This document shows positions 1-12,200 of a DNA stretch of 41,572 bases, in pieces. Source of the stretch: Candidatus Omnitrophota bacterium. GTDB taxonomy: Bacteria; Omnitrophota; Gorgyraeia; Gygaellales; Profunditerraquicolaceae. The stretch covers positions 1 through 41,572 of the forward strand of contig JAPLLV010000029.1 of the NCBI GenBank assembly GCA_026387405.1, read 5' to 3'. The stretch's first letter is position 1; the number at the start of each line of letters is the position of its first letter. Under the pieces are notes generated by a model, which was not told where the DNA came from, searched no databases, and saw only the letters and a list, made by a program, of their open reading frames with translations. Position numbers and translations under genes: made by a program.

Positions 1-265
1 ATTGATAAATACGGGCAAACATCGACACACGACGACCAAAATGGTCGCGCCAACTACCGCTAAAAAGAACCTGTCTATGTCACTGCTGCCATCACCGGGG
101 GAAAATCCAGCCACCCCAAGCGGAATATACGCATTCTTAGCGCCTAACGTATCAGCAGAAGGCAAACCCTCTGCCAGCGGCGCGGCGGTGATGGCCTGCT
201 GGGCAGCCTCGGCTAAGCCAGTGCCAAAGAACAACGCGCCGAGGGCAAAGACAATGACGGAAACG
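1..265 (-). other. Two hydrophobic TM/signal-like segments at the C-terminal edge of the window
   Basis: KEIVSVIVFALGALFFGTGLAEAAQQ and DIDRFFLAVVGATILVVVCRCLPVFIN. Confidence 0.75.
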
Positions 266-3200
266 ATCTCCTTGGACGACAGAGACCGAGGATGCTTTTT
301 ACGAGGATACTGTTTACGCGGCACCTTCAAAACAGGCTTGCCCTCTTTGCCGATAGGCGCGATAAAAATTGTTTTGCCTTCCCTTACCACCCTATACCCA
401 AACACCCGCTTTCTATTAGGGTCTCTTTGCACGGCAGTATGTATTACCTTAAACGCCTGTCGCAAAACATTATCAATTTTCCCGCTTTGTACGCTTATCT
501 CTGCAACGCGTTTATTATCATAAAATATCTGCAACACTTCATTCTGATATTTGCAAACCATATCTTTAAGCATATAAGAAATAATTAACCACAGGCCTAC
601 CCAACTGTACGCATGCATATCCTTGAATAAAGAATCATCAGACATCCCCACCATCCCGCAGAACGCAAACATTCCCCCCAACGAAGCAGCAGCCGGATGC
701 CAGAGATTACCAATAGCCGCAAACGCGAGCAATTTTGCGATAATAAACGTTACTGCCTGCGGGATTTCCGGCAACATAATTATTATGATGATAAAAACAG
801 TGGTGAAAATCAAAAACTTCAGCAACGGATCAAATATCTTATCCGGATCAACACTGGCTTTCTCTATTATTGACCGGGGATGAGAAAAAATCCCCCAAAT
901 GATAGAGGGTGATGAGGTAGAAAGCGAATCCAATATCTTATCCGGATCAACACCGGATTTCTTTATTATTAATTGAGGATGAAAAAGAATCCCCCAGATA
1001 ATATGGGGTAATGAGACGAAAAGGGGGAACTGCGTCTTAACAAGATCGATGCCGAGAAAGATCAAGATGCCAAAAAACTCCAGGAAGAGGAAAGTTAACA
1101 AGGTAAGTTCAAACAGGGAACGATAAAACGCAGGCTTATACTTTTCCTCAAGGCCGGTCAATGAAAATCCCTGTTTATGCAGAAGATAATACCTTAGGCA
1201 TATCAATAGTGCGAGCCGCGCGAAGTGTGCGATGCCAAAATCATAGGCGAAACCACACAAACAGGCAATACCCCAATCAACCAATACGATAAAAACTAAG
1301 GATTCAATTATTACCGGCAGGATAATCCAGCCAATCGTATACCCCAATTTCCCTGCAGCCCCACGATATAACCAATACATCAAGGGCCATGCGCCGCCAA
1401 ACGTAGAATCGGCACGCACGGTTACCGGTTCTGAAGGTACGACGCCTCTTGTCCCATCAATTTCCTTAAGCCCGTGAAAAGTCAGGGCAAGACAGGCCAG
1501 AAAGAAGACGAAACCTATGGCCAAGGCGCACAAGTCAATCTGAATACTCCAAAAAATAAAGGTATTTGCATACCACACCAGGGCCGGCCAAGCCAACATC
1601 AAAAGGAGTTTATTGCCTAAGCTTTTTCCTAATATGATTTGTTTTTGCGGATCGGCTTTTTTCAGGCAGGCAAAGACAATGATATTAAAATACGGCGTTG
1701 CCAAGCCGACGAGTATTACCTGAACCGGTTCGGAAAAGCAGGAAAAGATAATACCTAGGGCTATTATCCAAAAAGGTATGCAGATTTTTAGAATCCTCTT
1801 GGCGTTCCAGAGGGATTGCGGCAAAAAACTCTCCATGGGAGGACAGCCTTTCGACAGCCAGAGGGCGTAAAAGAGCAGCGCCAGAGAAATAGGCGAAGTG
1901 GTCATCTGATCAGGAAAGCCGGTCAAATACGCAGGCAGGTGACCCCTCCATAAACAAAAGCCCATCGGCCAAAACCAGCCATTGATGGCGAAAAAGAGCA
2001 GCGCTATCGTCGCTACTTCTTTCCAGTCTATGTCTATTTTCCAGCTAAACGTGCCTTTCCATTCGTTTGCTTTTCTGATTCTTATATACTGCCCCAGAAT
2101 ATTTCCTAAGACAGCGTAAGCAATTAGACTGCCACAATTCTTCAAATTCACTAACCACAGGAGCGGGTCCAGATCTATCCACTGCGCAAGCCATCGCGGA
2201 GTCTGACTAAAACCAAGGCTTCCCAGCGAAGTTTCGGGTAAACTTACGAACATTAACACCAATGCAGGCACTACTATCGCGGTAATAAGAACCCAGGCAA
2301 AATTATTCTTAATGAAATTAATCACTCTATCTAAAATAATCCCTAGGGACCGTTTCCCCCTATCCTTTTGAGGCGCTTTCGGTTGCGGATGAACTGTCCC
2401 CAATATTCCCGCGCAGGCCAAAAACTTCGCCGCGGCAGCCGTCTTCACATTTTCCCCACCCTCAAGTCCAATGATAATAAGCTTCAGAAAATTTCCTATC
2501 CCCTGCCCGAGCGTATCTATCACATGCGGACACACAATGATCATTATAATCACGGTAAAAAAACAGGCAAATGCGCCGCTCCATAACCATGCCTCACGGT
2601 TCCGGCGCGCTTCTTTCGCTTCCTCAAATTTCATTTCGCACAGCATCATCGCGGCATACCATGTGAAAATACACAACGCACTCATCTTATCTATTCTCAA
2701 CAACTTGATGGCCGTGATAAGCACTAACGGCATCCAAGGCAAATGCGTCATCCATGCCATTAAGTCCCCAATTAAATGGCTTGAGAAACCGCCTTTAAGA
2801 TTTTTGGGATCAGGGCTAAATTTATCCTTGAGATCCACAGGCAGGCTGTATATTTCTCTGTCGCACAGACGGGAAGGCACGTACAATTTTTTCCTTGTGT
2901 CAATAGCAGTAAGTATCTCCTGTTTCTTATTAAATATCTTGATTGATAACGACGCCAGCGCTTTCGGCGGGATCGTTTGAGCTTTAATAAAACGGATTAT
3001 TGTGTCGTATGCGCCGGCATATATATCTGTAGAACGCATCTCTCTGGCAATAACCCCCATATCTTCCAACATTTGCTGCGAATACTGCGCATGATCTCCC
3101 TGGCTTTCCCTGAAATTTGTGGCGCCAAGATAAAGATTGTATAGCGCGCCGTTGTTGACAGGTTTGCTAAATTTTTCGTACGGCAACGCACTGCATATCG

Positions 3201-6200
3201 ATAAAAGAAAAAATATCACTGCCTCGCGCAACTCCTCTCTGAAAGTCTCTTCTTGTATATCCCCGATTATAATATCCGTAGGCTTATTCATATACTGCCT
3301 GTCAGCCGTGGAAAAAAGCGGTTGTTTACGGTGCAGCCTGCTTAATTCCAGATACATAAGATAACCGCATGCCTTACGCACGGCGGGAGAACGCAGCTGT
3401 ACGATGTTATCCTGAATGATCCGTAACTGCCTGGTTACCTCGCGGTATGATTGTGTATATGCGTCAAAGACTCCTACCGCGCGAAAGGCTACTGCTTGCG
3501 CTTTAAGCGCTTGCCACTCATTGCCCTTTTTGCGGTGTGTATGCTCATGAACATGATCAAGAGAGTTGCGGGTAAAATCTGAAAGGGCCAAGCCGCCATT
3601 CGGTAAGGGCCATTTACCGCACGGCTGGGTATTTGCTACCGGCAGGATAAACGCGAGGAAAAGAATTGCGGAAAGAGTTACGGGAAAAAGAAGAATGAGT
3701 AAAGGATACGTGATCAGGCGCAACAGAGGCGGCCCGCGGATAATCAGACCTGCAAGATAACGGATTTTTGCTACATAGCACTCCCATCCCACGCGTAAAA
3801 ATCCCTTTATCACCGCCGTGTTCCCTTTCAAAATACCAAAAATTACTGATCCTAAAAGCTGAGTGATAACACGGCAATGTTGGCGGGACGCAGGTAAGTT
3901 ATCGCTATGTTGTGGTAATCCTGATCCTGATCCCGATTCCGGTTTTACCCGCAGCCTGGATGTTTCCACGCTTCCTGTGATCAACGGAAGCACGATGGTT
4001 AATTGCGCTCCGCCGCCAGGAAGATTTTGCGGCTCCAGTTTGCCGCCCCATTGTCCGACCTCTCTGGTCGCCTGCACCAAACCTAAACCATGCTGCAAAC
4101 CATCAGAAACAGTAGTGCTGAAAAAACGCTCTACCTGAGAAGTAGCGGACAGCTGCTCTAAGACTTGAGGATCGATTCCCGGCCCATTATCGCAAACCCG
4201 AATAACAGTATGCGCATCGTCCCGATAACGGTCGAGGCTCACAGTAAGCCTTCCATCCGGATTATTTGCTTTATTTAAAGCCTTGGCAGCATTCACCATC
4301 AGGTTCAGCATCACCCGTAAAAACCCGCCTTCCTGCAGTTGGACTATCAACGGCCCCGACAGAAGCTGAAATATTACTGTTAACGACGGATGATGTTTTT
4401 TTGCCCTTTTCTCTAACCAGCGACGATGTTCCTGCAGCACAACCGTTAGATCCATTGGTTGCATCGGTAGCAGCTCCCCCCGTAGCTCAGCCAACATATC
4501 GCTAAGCACCGGTAAAGTGCCAAACTGCTCTTCTTTCCAAGCCTGCAATATTTCTTTATGCTGAAAAACATCCTCACCATACCCAAAAATCTGTTCAAAT
4601 AAAGCAATATACTGGACAATAAGCCTGATCGCGGCATTTATAATTTGGCCCTGCCTGCCGAAAGAACGAGTAGTTACAAATTCCCTCTTTGTAAGATTTA
4701 CTCCATGTAGCGTATTCTTAGTTTCTTGCTCCGGAACAGTTACCTTCTCGCCATCTCCTAATGCGTCTACTATAGCCTCTACACCGGCTAAACTATTTCT
4801 TAAATCATGCTCAACCTGATCCACTAAAATTAACTTGCTCCTAAGCCCTGCCAAAACCTCCTCCAGTCTGTACTGTTCCGCAACAGTAGCACTCTTATCA
4901 AGGAGTTTCTCGGAAATATGGGCTAAGCCGTGAATTTCCTCCGGGCTTAAACCGCTTCCCTCCAAAATAACAGCAGTATATTCATGCTGTAAAGACTGCA
5001 GCAGCCGAATCAATAATGCATCTAAGCGCGCGCAGTGTTGAAAATCTCCGGCAAAAAGTTTGGCAAAATCCGGATGGAGGATGATCACAACATAATCATC
5101 ACTATGAATAAAATAAAAAGCCCAAAACTCTCTTTCTACTGCTCTTTCCAAACCAGAGAAGGCTTCTTCCGGGCCAATAAAAATTATCCTGTTTTTAGTT
5201 AATAAATCTATTTGTGCAGCGTATTCAGAGAACCTATCTTGCAATAGCAAAAAATCCGCCGTATCTCCATTTAGCAACCCACCAAGGACCGTAGTATTTT
5301 TTATCTGGGCTTGAAATCTCTCTCTTTCTTCTGCGGTCAAAGCCGCGCCTTCTTTATCTTTGGTGCAAGTTTGATCAGCGCCGTTTCTTACTACGGGATA
5401 ATGCGGGACATCTCCTGTTGAGATTGCCTGTCTGCCAGGTGAAATCGGATTAGAACAAAGAGGATGCGTATCGCCATTTAAACAAATAGTAGTAACCCGC
5501 TCGCGGAATGGCTCATCCCAACGTATCCTGCTCCAAGTGCCATTTTTTTCTTCTGCCCACATTGTTAAACGCCCATCTTTGATCGCTTCCAACAACCTCA
5601 ACGTAAACCCGATCTCCACGCTTTGCGCTCCCAAATCTAACACACCCGTCTCAAACTGGGCAAAGAGGTCCAATGTATCAAGAACTCTGCCATTTTGGGA
5701 CGCGTGCAAAGGGGACGCCTTAGACGCTTTGGGGCCATTGCTATCGCTAGAGTTAGAGATCGTCCCTACAACAAGTGGGGTTCCGGCAGCCATCGCACCG
5801 GCTGCGCCTAAACCGGGTATTCCAAGCCCGCATTGGAATCCCTCCTGCACAATACGCATTTGCGTAAAGGTACCCGCGGCCCAGAACCCAAAGACGCAGG
5901 CGCAGACAACGAGGACAAGCCCCAAAAATAGAAACGGCACCGATTTTCCTACGGCAGAAAACCCTGATCCCCCATTAGAGAACTTGCCCGGATCCGGCGG
6001 CGCCCCTGGATCAAAACCGTTCTCCTTGATCTTAGCGGCAAACTCTTCAAAGGTATAAATGCTGCCTCGATAGCCATTGCTGTTGTGGTTATTGCCGTTG
6101 TGGTGATTGCCGTTGGAGAAGTCTCCCAGGATGCGAGTTAAATTCCCCATTTGTTTGTGGCTGAATCGTCCTGCCCAAAAGGCAACCATGAGCTTTCTGC

Positions 6201-9200
6201 GCAGATATTTTTTTTGGGCGCTATTGGGCACCACATAGGCATAATGATGCCCTGCGTTTATTCCCCAAAGCCAATATTTGAATCTCTGGCTGATACTTTG
6301 ACTTGGCCGGCAGAAAACCCGGCTTACCTCCTGGTCAAAAACAACCAGGGCATATCCGGATAGGGCAGAAATTTTGTCCAGGCGGACGATCTCCTTTTGA
6401 GAATATATCCTTAAAGGGGGCGGTGCCAGGCGCGGGAAAATAAACCTTAAAAAGAATAAAAGCAAATAAACTAGAATATACACCGGTAGAAATAAAAGGT
6501 AAGTGTATAACGCTCCGGGGAACTTCTGCTCAAAAATAATTCCCTCTAATTCCCGGAGGCCGGTGGCATAAGCAAACGGCCTTTCAGATTTGCTTATTTT
6601 CTGGCTAAAACAGCGAAAATGTTCCATCTCTTCCGGGGTTAATGACTTGGCGTCTAAATCCAATTCTATTTTTTCTTTAGCGTGCGGGACAGGTGGGGCG
6701 GCCGGGGCAGGCTTGTGTTGTTTAACTTTCTTAGGGACTGGGGTTTGCGCATGGGCCTCTTCCTTGATTTTCCTCGTAGGAAGAATAACTTTTTCCGCTG
6801 CCTCTTCCGTCTCAATTTCCACAACCGGCTCCCTGGAAGATTCCCTGACAATGACAGACTCAATTTCTTTGACAGCTATGCTTTGCACGCCGCGAGAGAC
6901 ACGCCCTGCACGGAAACCACCATAAAGCAGCCGTATTTCTCCGGAGGCGGTTCTCCTGTAACCGAGAAAATTACCCGGTCCAAGAACCTGCTGCGGCTTA
7001 GCGGGGCTAGGCCGTCTTAACTCAATAAGGATAAGAAGCATTCCCCCTTTTTCCGGAGAATCAGGCGGATAAACTTGCATAAATTTATCAGCCGGTATCC
7101 TTTTGCCGGCGAAACCAAGCCACCGGGCCGGCGGCGCCTTCTTAGGAAGCTCTGCGTGACGCCTTGGTTCTTCTTTAACTGGTGAATCCTGTTTTTCCTT
7201 CTCGGCGGTTAAATTGGCTTCGGCTCGATGCAAAAGAATATTCACTGCCACCCTTTCTTCAGAACCTAAATCCTGCTTTTGTCGAGCTGCAGCTACGGTT
7301 TGAATAAAATGCCTTAAAGCTAAATCTAAATCTTCCTTATGCTTAGTAAGGAGGTATTCTATCACCTGCATCTTCTGGCCTTGAGAGAATAAAGGTAACT
7401 GATTAAGCTCTAAAATCAGCTGTGACAGCTGCTCCGGCATTCTTACAGGAATTATTTCCACAGGGATTTCGCCTGCTTTAAGCTCCTGTTGGCTTACTTC
7501 TTCTATCTTTGTTATTGATTTTTTGTTTAAACCCCGAACCACTAATGCCTCTATCAGTCGAGGAATAAATTGATCTTTATCTGCTAATCTTACAGCGCGT
7601 ATGTGTCGCATAATTGGTTTAACTTCATCTTTCTCACGGATTATTACATCAGAAGAGGCAAGAATCAACAATAAGGCCTGCCTTCTTTGTACCGGGCTGA
7701 TATTCGGTAAAACGGAATTTAAAACCATCAAAACCCTGCTTATCTGATCACTGTATACCGCGCCTATCCATTCATCGGCGCACACCACTGCCGGAAGGAG
7801 AGTAAGAATAATTACCTTATCCCTGTTAGTAAAATTATTTACATTATTTAAGTCGCTTACTGCCTGTGGCAGGTTGGGAAAAGTAGAATTGGGACGACTG
7901 GCATTAGCCAGGAGGACCTGGAAACGGTCAAAGATATTTAATTTTAACTCCTTCAGGCAATTATCACCTACAGCGATGTTGGCCATAGACTGTTCATCTG
8001 GAAGCCTTGCCATCATCTGCTGGATCTGGCTGGGATAAAAGCCTTCTCTTTGCAGATACTCTTCTGTCTGTGCTGCTAATTCGGGATGTTTACTGCCATT
8101 TTCTACCTGGGCGGCTCTCACTACCGGCGGCAGATCCTCTTCTTTCTCCGCCCTGTGGTCAACTGGTTTTACATGCTTCTTGGCGCTCTTGTAATAAGAT
8201 TGGCGGCGGCCTAGATCATGCTTGAGATCACTCATAAATTCATTATCCTCGTGTTCGGTATGCTCCAGGGCGGCAAGGAGCTCGTGCAGGATATCGGCAG
8301 GCTGGAATTCTTCGGTGAGATAAATATTGATGATATCTTCGGTTTTACCGTATAACCAAAAAGCCGGCCATTTGGGGTGGGGCGGAGCACGGATAAAATG
8401 GATTTGTTTCCTTGCGGCGCTGACTTTATTGCGGGTTAACTCTTCATAGAGACGGATGCCTTCATTGATCTTGGTAAGCGCAGGACCTGTTCTTATCTCT
8501 CCCCATTCCCACCTTGGATAACGCTTTTGCAGTTGCGCGAATTCCTTTTTTGCCTCTTCTTCTGTTGCCCCGCCCGAGGCGTGGTCAGGCGCGGGGGAGA
8601 CGGCAGATGCAGAAGGCTCATCTTCTATGAATCCCCAGCGCCCACCCTGACTAGGATCAATACCCTGGATATCTCTTAGCTTGCATGAAAAAAACTGGGA
8701 AAATATATCCGCTAAAAGCTGCGCCTGATCTTCAATCAATCTTTGCCTCTCTGCAAGCATTGAGACTATGATCTTCGTTAACTGATTAAACTGCCCTGAT
8801 AATGCACATTGCTCAAACGGGGTCGGAGAAACAGCAAAGCCTGGCTGCGATAGTGAAAGAAGCCCTAAAAGCGGTGAAAGATACCGGCTGAGACACTCTT
8901 CATGAAGAACAGATTCCGGAAAACCTGCCTCAATAAGCAAAAGATTAACCTCCGCTCTCCACTGCCTTATCAATAAATCTCTATTATCGTGTTGTATCGC
9001 TGCTTCTTGCATCGCTGTCTTTAGCGCCGACTTATACGCGCGCAGAATAGGCAATCGGCCATCAACGAGCGCGCCGATGCGAGAAATCTTCTCACCCGCT
9101 GAAGATAAAGGTTTTCTTGTCAATATACAAGCCACTGCTACTTCTTCGTAGAACTCCCCCGGAGCTACGCCAGGACTATGCATTGTCCTGACATTGCCAT

Positions 9201-12200
9201 GGATATCAACACAGCTATTTGCTTCTCTGGAGAGAGAATGAGGAGCGCCGCTTTCGTCATAAAAGATATCATGCCTGTTTTCTCTCGAACCGACATTAGA
9301 ACGGAAAACCTCGCCGTTATAGAGGATTTCAAATCCGGCGCGTCTAAGACACCAGGCGAGCTTCAAATTAAAATAGTGGTTAATATCAAGGGTGTAAACG
9401 CCTAACGTTTGCATGCATTGCTCGGAACACCGCGCGTATTCAGCCGATCCAGGTCCATGTATTTCCAATGCCTCCTGTAAGGCTTTTTCGGCTTGGTGCA
9501 CCCTTATAAACCCTTCTTGTGAGATGAAAAAAACCGGCATGCAATCGCAGGTCCTATAGCCTAATGCCTTTAATTCCGGAAATAATGCTAAGGCTTCATT
9601 TTTCATAGTCTGGAAATTAATAAAAACACTTCCCGGAGCCGCAGCGGCAAAGAGTTTTTCGGCCGCGATATCCGGCCGTATGAGCGTATCCCAGCCATCC
9701 ACGCTTATGTATACATCTGCGACTTGGGCCTCTTGAGGATAATCGCGCTCTACACTGCCGACCACACACCAAGGAGCTAATCCCAGCCGCCTTGCTGTAT
9801 CAAGGTGCGCCTGACTATGATCAAATAGAAACACGGAATTATTTTGAAGGAACTCTTTTCCTAAAACCTCCTCCAAAAATCCTTCTCCGGCCATAAGGTC
9901 AACGAGGCACAAGCCTCTCATAGGAATACCAAATTGTAAAAACGGCGCTTCCAGCGCTTTGCGAAACGCCTTGATTCGTATAAGCCGGCCTATCCCTGCT
10001 TTAACTTCTTTACGCTCGGAGGTCCATTTACTACGAAGACGCAGGTCAGCTTCTTCTGTAGATGAAAGCGCGTAAGGCCTGTATGTCTTAAGCCGACGGG
10101 GAAGAACATTGGTTGTCGCAGCAGCATCCTGGCTTGGGCATATCGCGGGATGAATTGCCGCGCTACCCTTCTTAGCCGTCCGCATAATCCACTCTACGAT
10201 ATCATCATACGGGTTACCGGATACTGCAGGATATTTTCTGTGTTCGCCCTTACGGCAACCATAATCTGCCATCGCCACCGGGGGGCCGGGTTTTTTGCCG
10301 GACAACACTCCCTGGTTGTGCAAGGCATGCAAGTTATTGGCAACTAAACAACAGGCCTTTATTTCTTTTTTATCACCCTGGTCAAGCGCCTCTATAAGTC
10401 CATCAAACCACTTTTCTTTTTTAACCACTGCGCGCAAGGCCTGTAATTCTTCAGGAGTTAAGACGGCTTTATGGTCCTCGAAAAACTGCTCTAACCCGCC
10501 GCCTCCAGGCTTGATAAAGTAACGCCGCGTCTCCCGGTAAGGGGCAATATCCACGGCAATAAAATCAGCTACCGGCCCAAGTATTTTATGCCACCAGCGC
10601 TTACCGCGTTTTATCCACCAGTAAAGCCGGCCATACCAACCACGACAGGCAACACCAGGGACAACAGCAAGCCTCTCTACCCTTTCTATGCAGGCTTGAG
10701 TTTCATCTTCTCCCGGCTCGCCAAGCAGTTGCGTAAGGCCGGCTCTCATATTACCCAGTCTGGCGAGCACCTGCGGGTCTAGAGCAGCAGGGCCTTGCGT
10801 CTCTAAACCGGAAAGGTAAGCCGGGATCTCCTGTTCGCGAAATCGAGCCAGCCTTGCTTCAAATCTAAATGTATCGGCAACAAACCAGGGATCCTGATGC
10901 GGGATGAATGCAAAGGCTTTTCTTAGCGCTTCGTCTTTTTGTAAACGGCATTCCGTGGAAAGTTGATGCGCGAGCAAGGAAAAGCGCGCTATGAGAACCT
11001 CCGCGCCGGAGATACTCCTTCTTTTCATAAGCAAATGCTCGCTTACTCTTTGCAGCTCATAGAATTTTGCCAGCGCTTCTTCCTTGGTTACCTTACCCTT
11101 GGGATCAGCCATGCGCGTCAAGAGCGCAGCCACCTCATGTTCCTGCCGGGATATACAGGAAGCCCACCATTCTCTATTTGGATCCAGGATGCGCACGGAA
11201 AAATCAGACAATCTTCGCTCAAACTGCGCGGTCCAGAAATATTGTTCCTGGCGGGTTAATTCCCCGAGTATATCCTGAAGGTGATTAAAAATATTTAACG
11301 CTTGCTCAAGGCTCTGCGCCTGGGCCATACGTTCCAGGTATTTATCCATCCATCTCTCGGTAAATCCCTTGTCTTCTTTCTCAAAATCGCCGTCGGCCCC
11401 GTGAATGATCCAGGTGAGCTGGCTGATAAGCTCCGGGGCACCAGACAGATCCTGATGGCGCGCAAAACAAGCCCTTAAATACTCAAACTCAAATAACCTA
11501 TTCAATACCTCTTGCGTAGTTAATTTGGCATCCTGATCAACTACGCGCTGCATGAGAACCCTTAGCTGAGGCATTTGGCCTTGCAGACACAAATTCCACC
11601 AGTCGCTATCAAAAATCCGGCGCTCCAGCGCTATTGTTTTCGCTATGATACCTTCTGCCTGCGATAACTGCGTGCGCTCATTATCCGTAGAATTTAACCC
11701 GCAGCTTGCCGGCGCATGGCTAAAGGCCCTTCTTATATCCTCAAGCTCCTTGATCGCCCTGAACACCCCCTGAAACACTTCTTGCTCCAGCGGCGCATTG
11801 CCGGTAGCAACCATCTGCCCTCTCAATGCCTGCACATTTTGCTCTTGGCAAGATAAACATACTTCCCAATACCTGCCGGAGACAAATCCGGTTTTAAGAT
11901 CCTCTATCGATGTGATAAGGCCCTGCGTGCCGGGCAATTGCCTGCGTTCAGAAAGCATAGCCTGCATCTGATTCAGCTCATCAAGTATATCTAATGCCTC
12001 CCTGGTAACATTTTGTATGCCGTGCCCGGGCCGCTGGGCATAACCCCCCTGGGCAAAGAGCGCGTTAATACGGCATTCCTGGCCGCCTATACCTGCCAGC
12101 CATAATTCCGGGGCAAAGTGCTGGGCAATGATCCGGCTCAAGTTTTCTATAAGCTGCGCCTTTTGCGGTAACGTTGAATGCGCAACCAAAAACCCGCGCA

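Noticed and set aside
2-523. Supplied plus-strand ORFs (e.g. 173 aa at 2-523, 173 aa at 5537-6058, 169 aa at 2471-2980)
   Set aside because: They lie antisense to the continuous minus-strand frame, have low-complexity or unlikely composition, and show no recognisable domain; expected by-products of the antisense frames of a long coding region.
6121-6420. BlaR/M56-type peptidase near the TM at 6.4-6.5 kb
   Set aside because: The layout (TM followed by a soluble segment with GHHYAYVV) suggested it, but there is no HEXXH motif in the right context; left unassigned.
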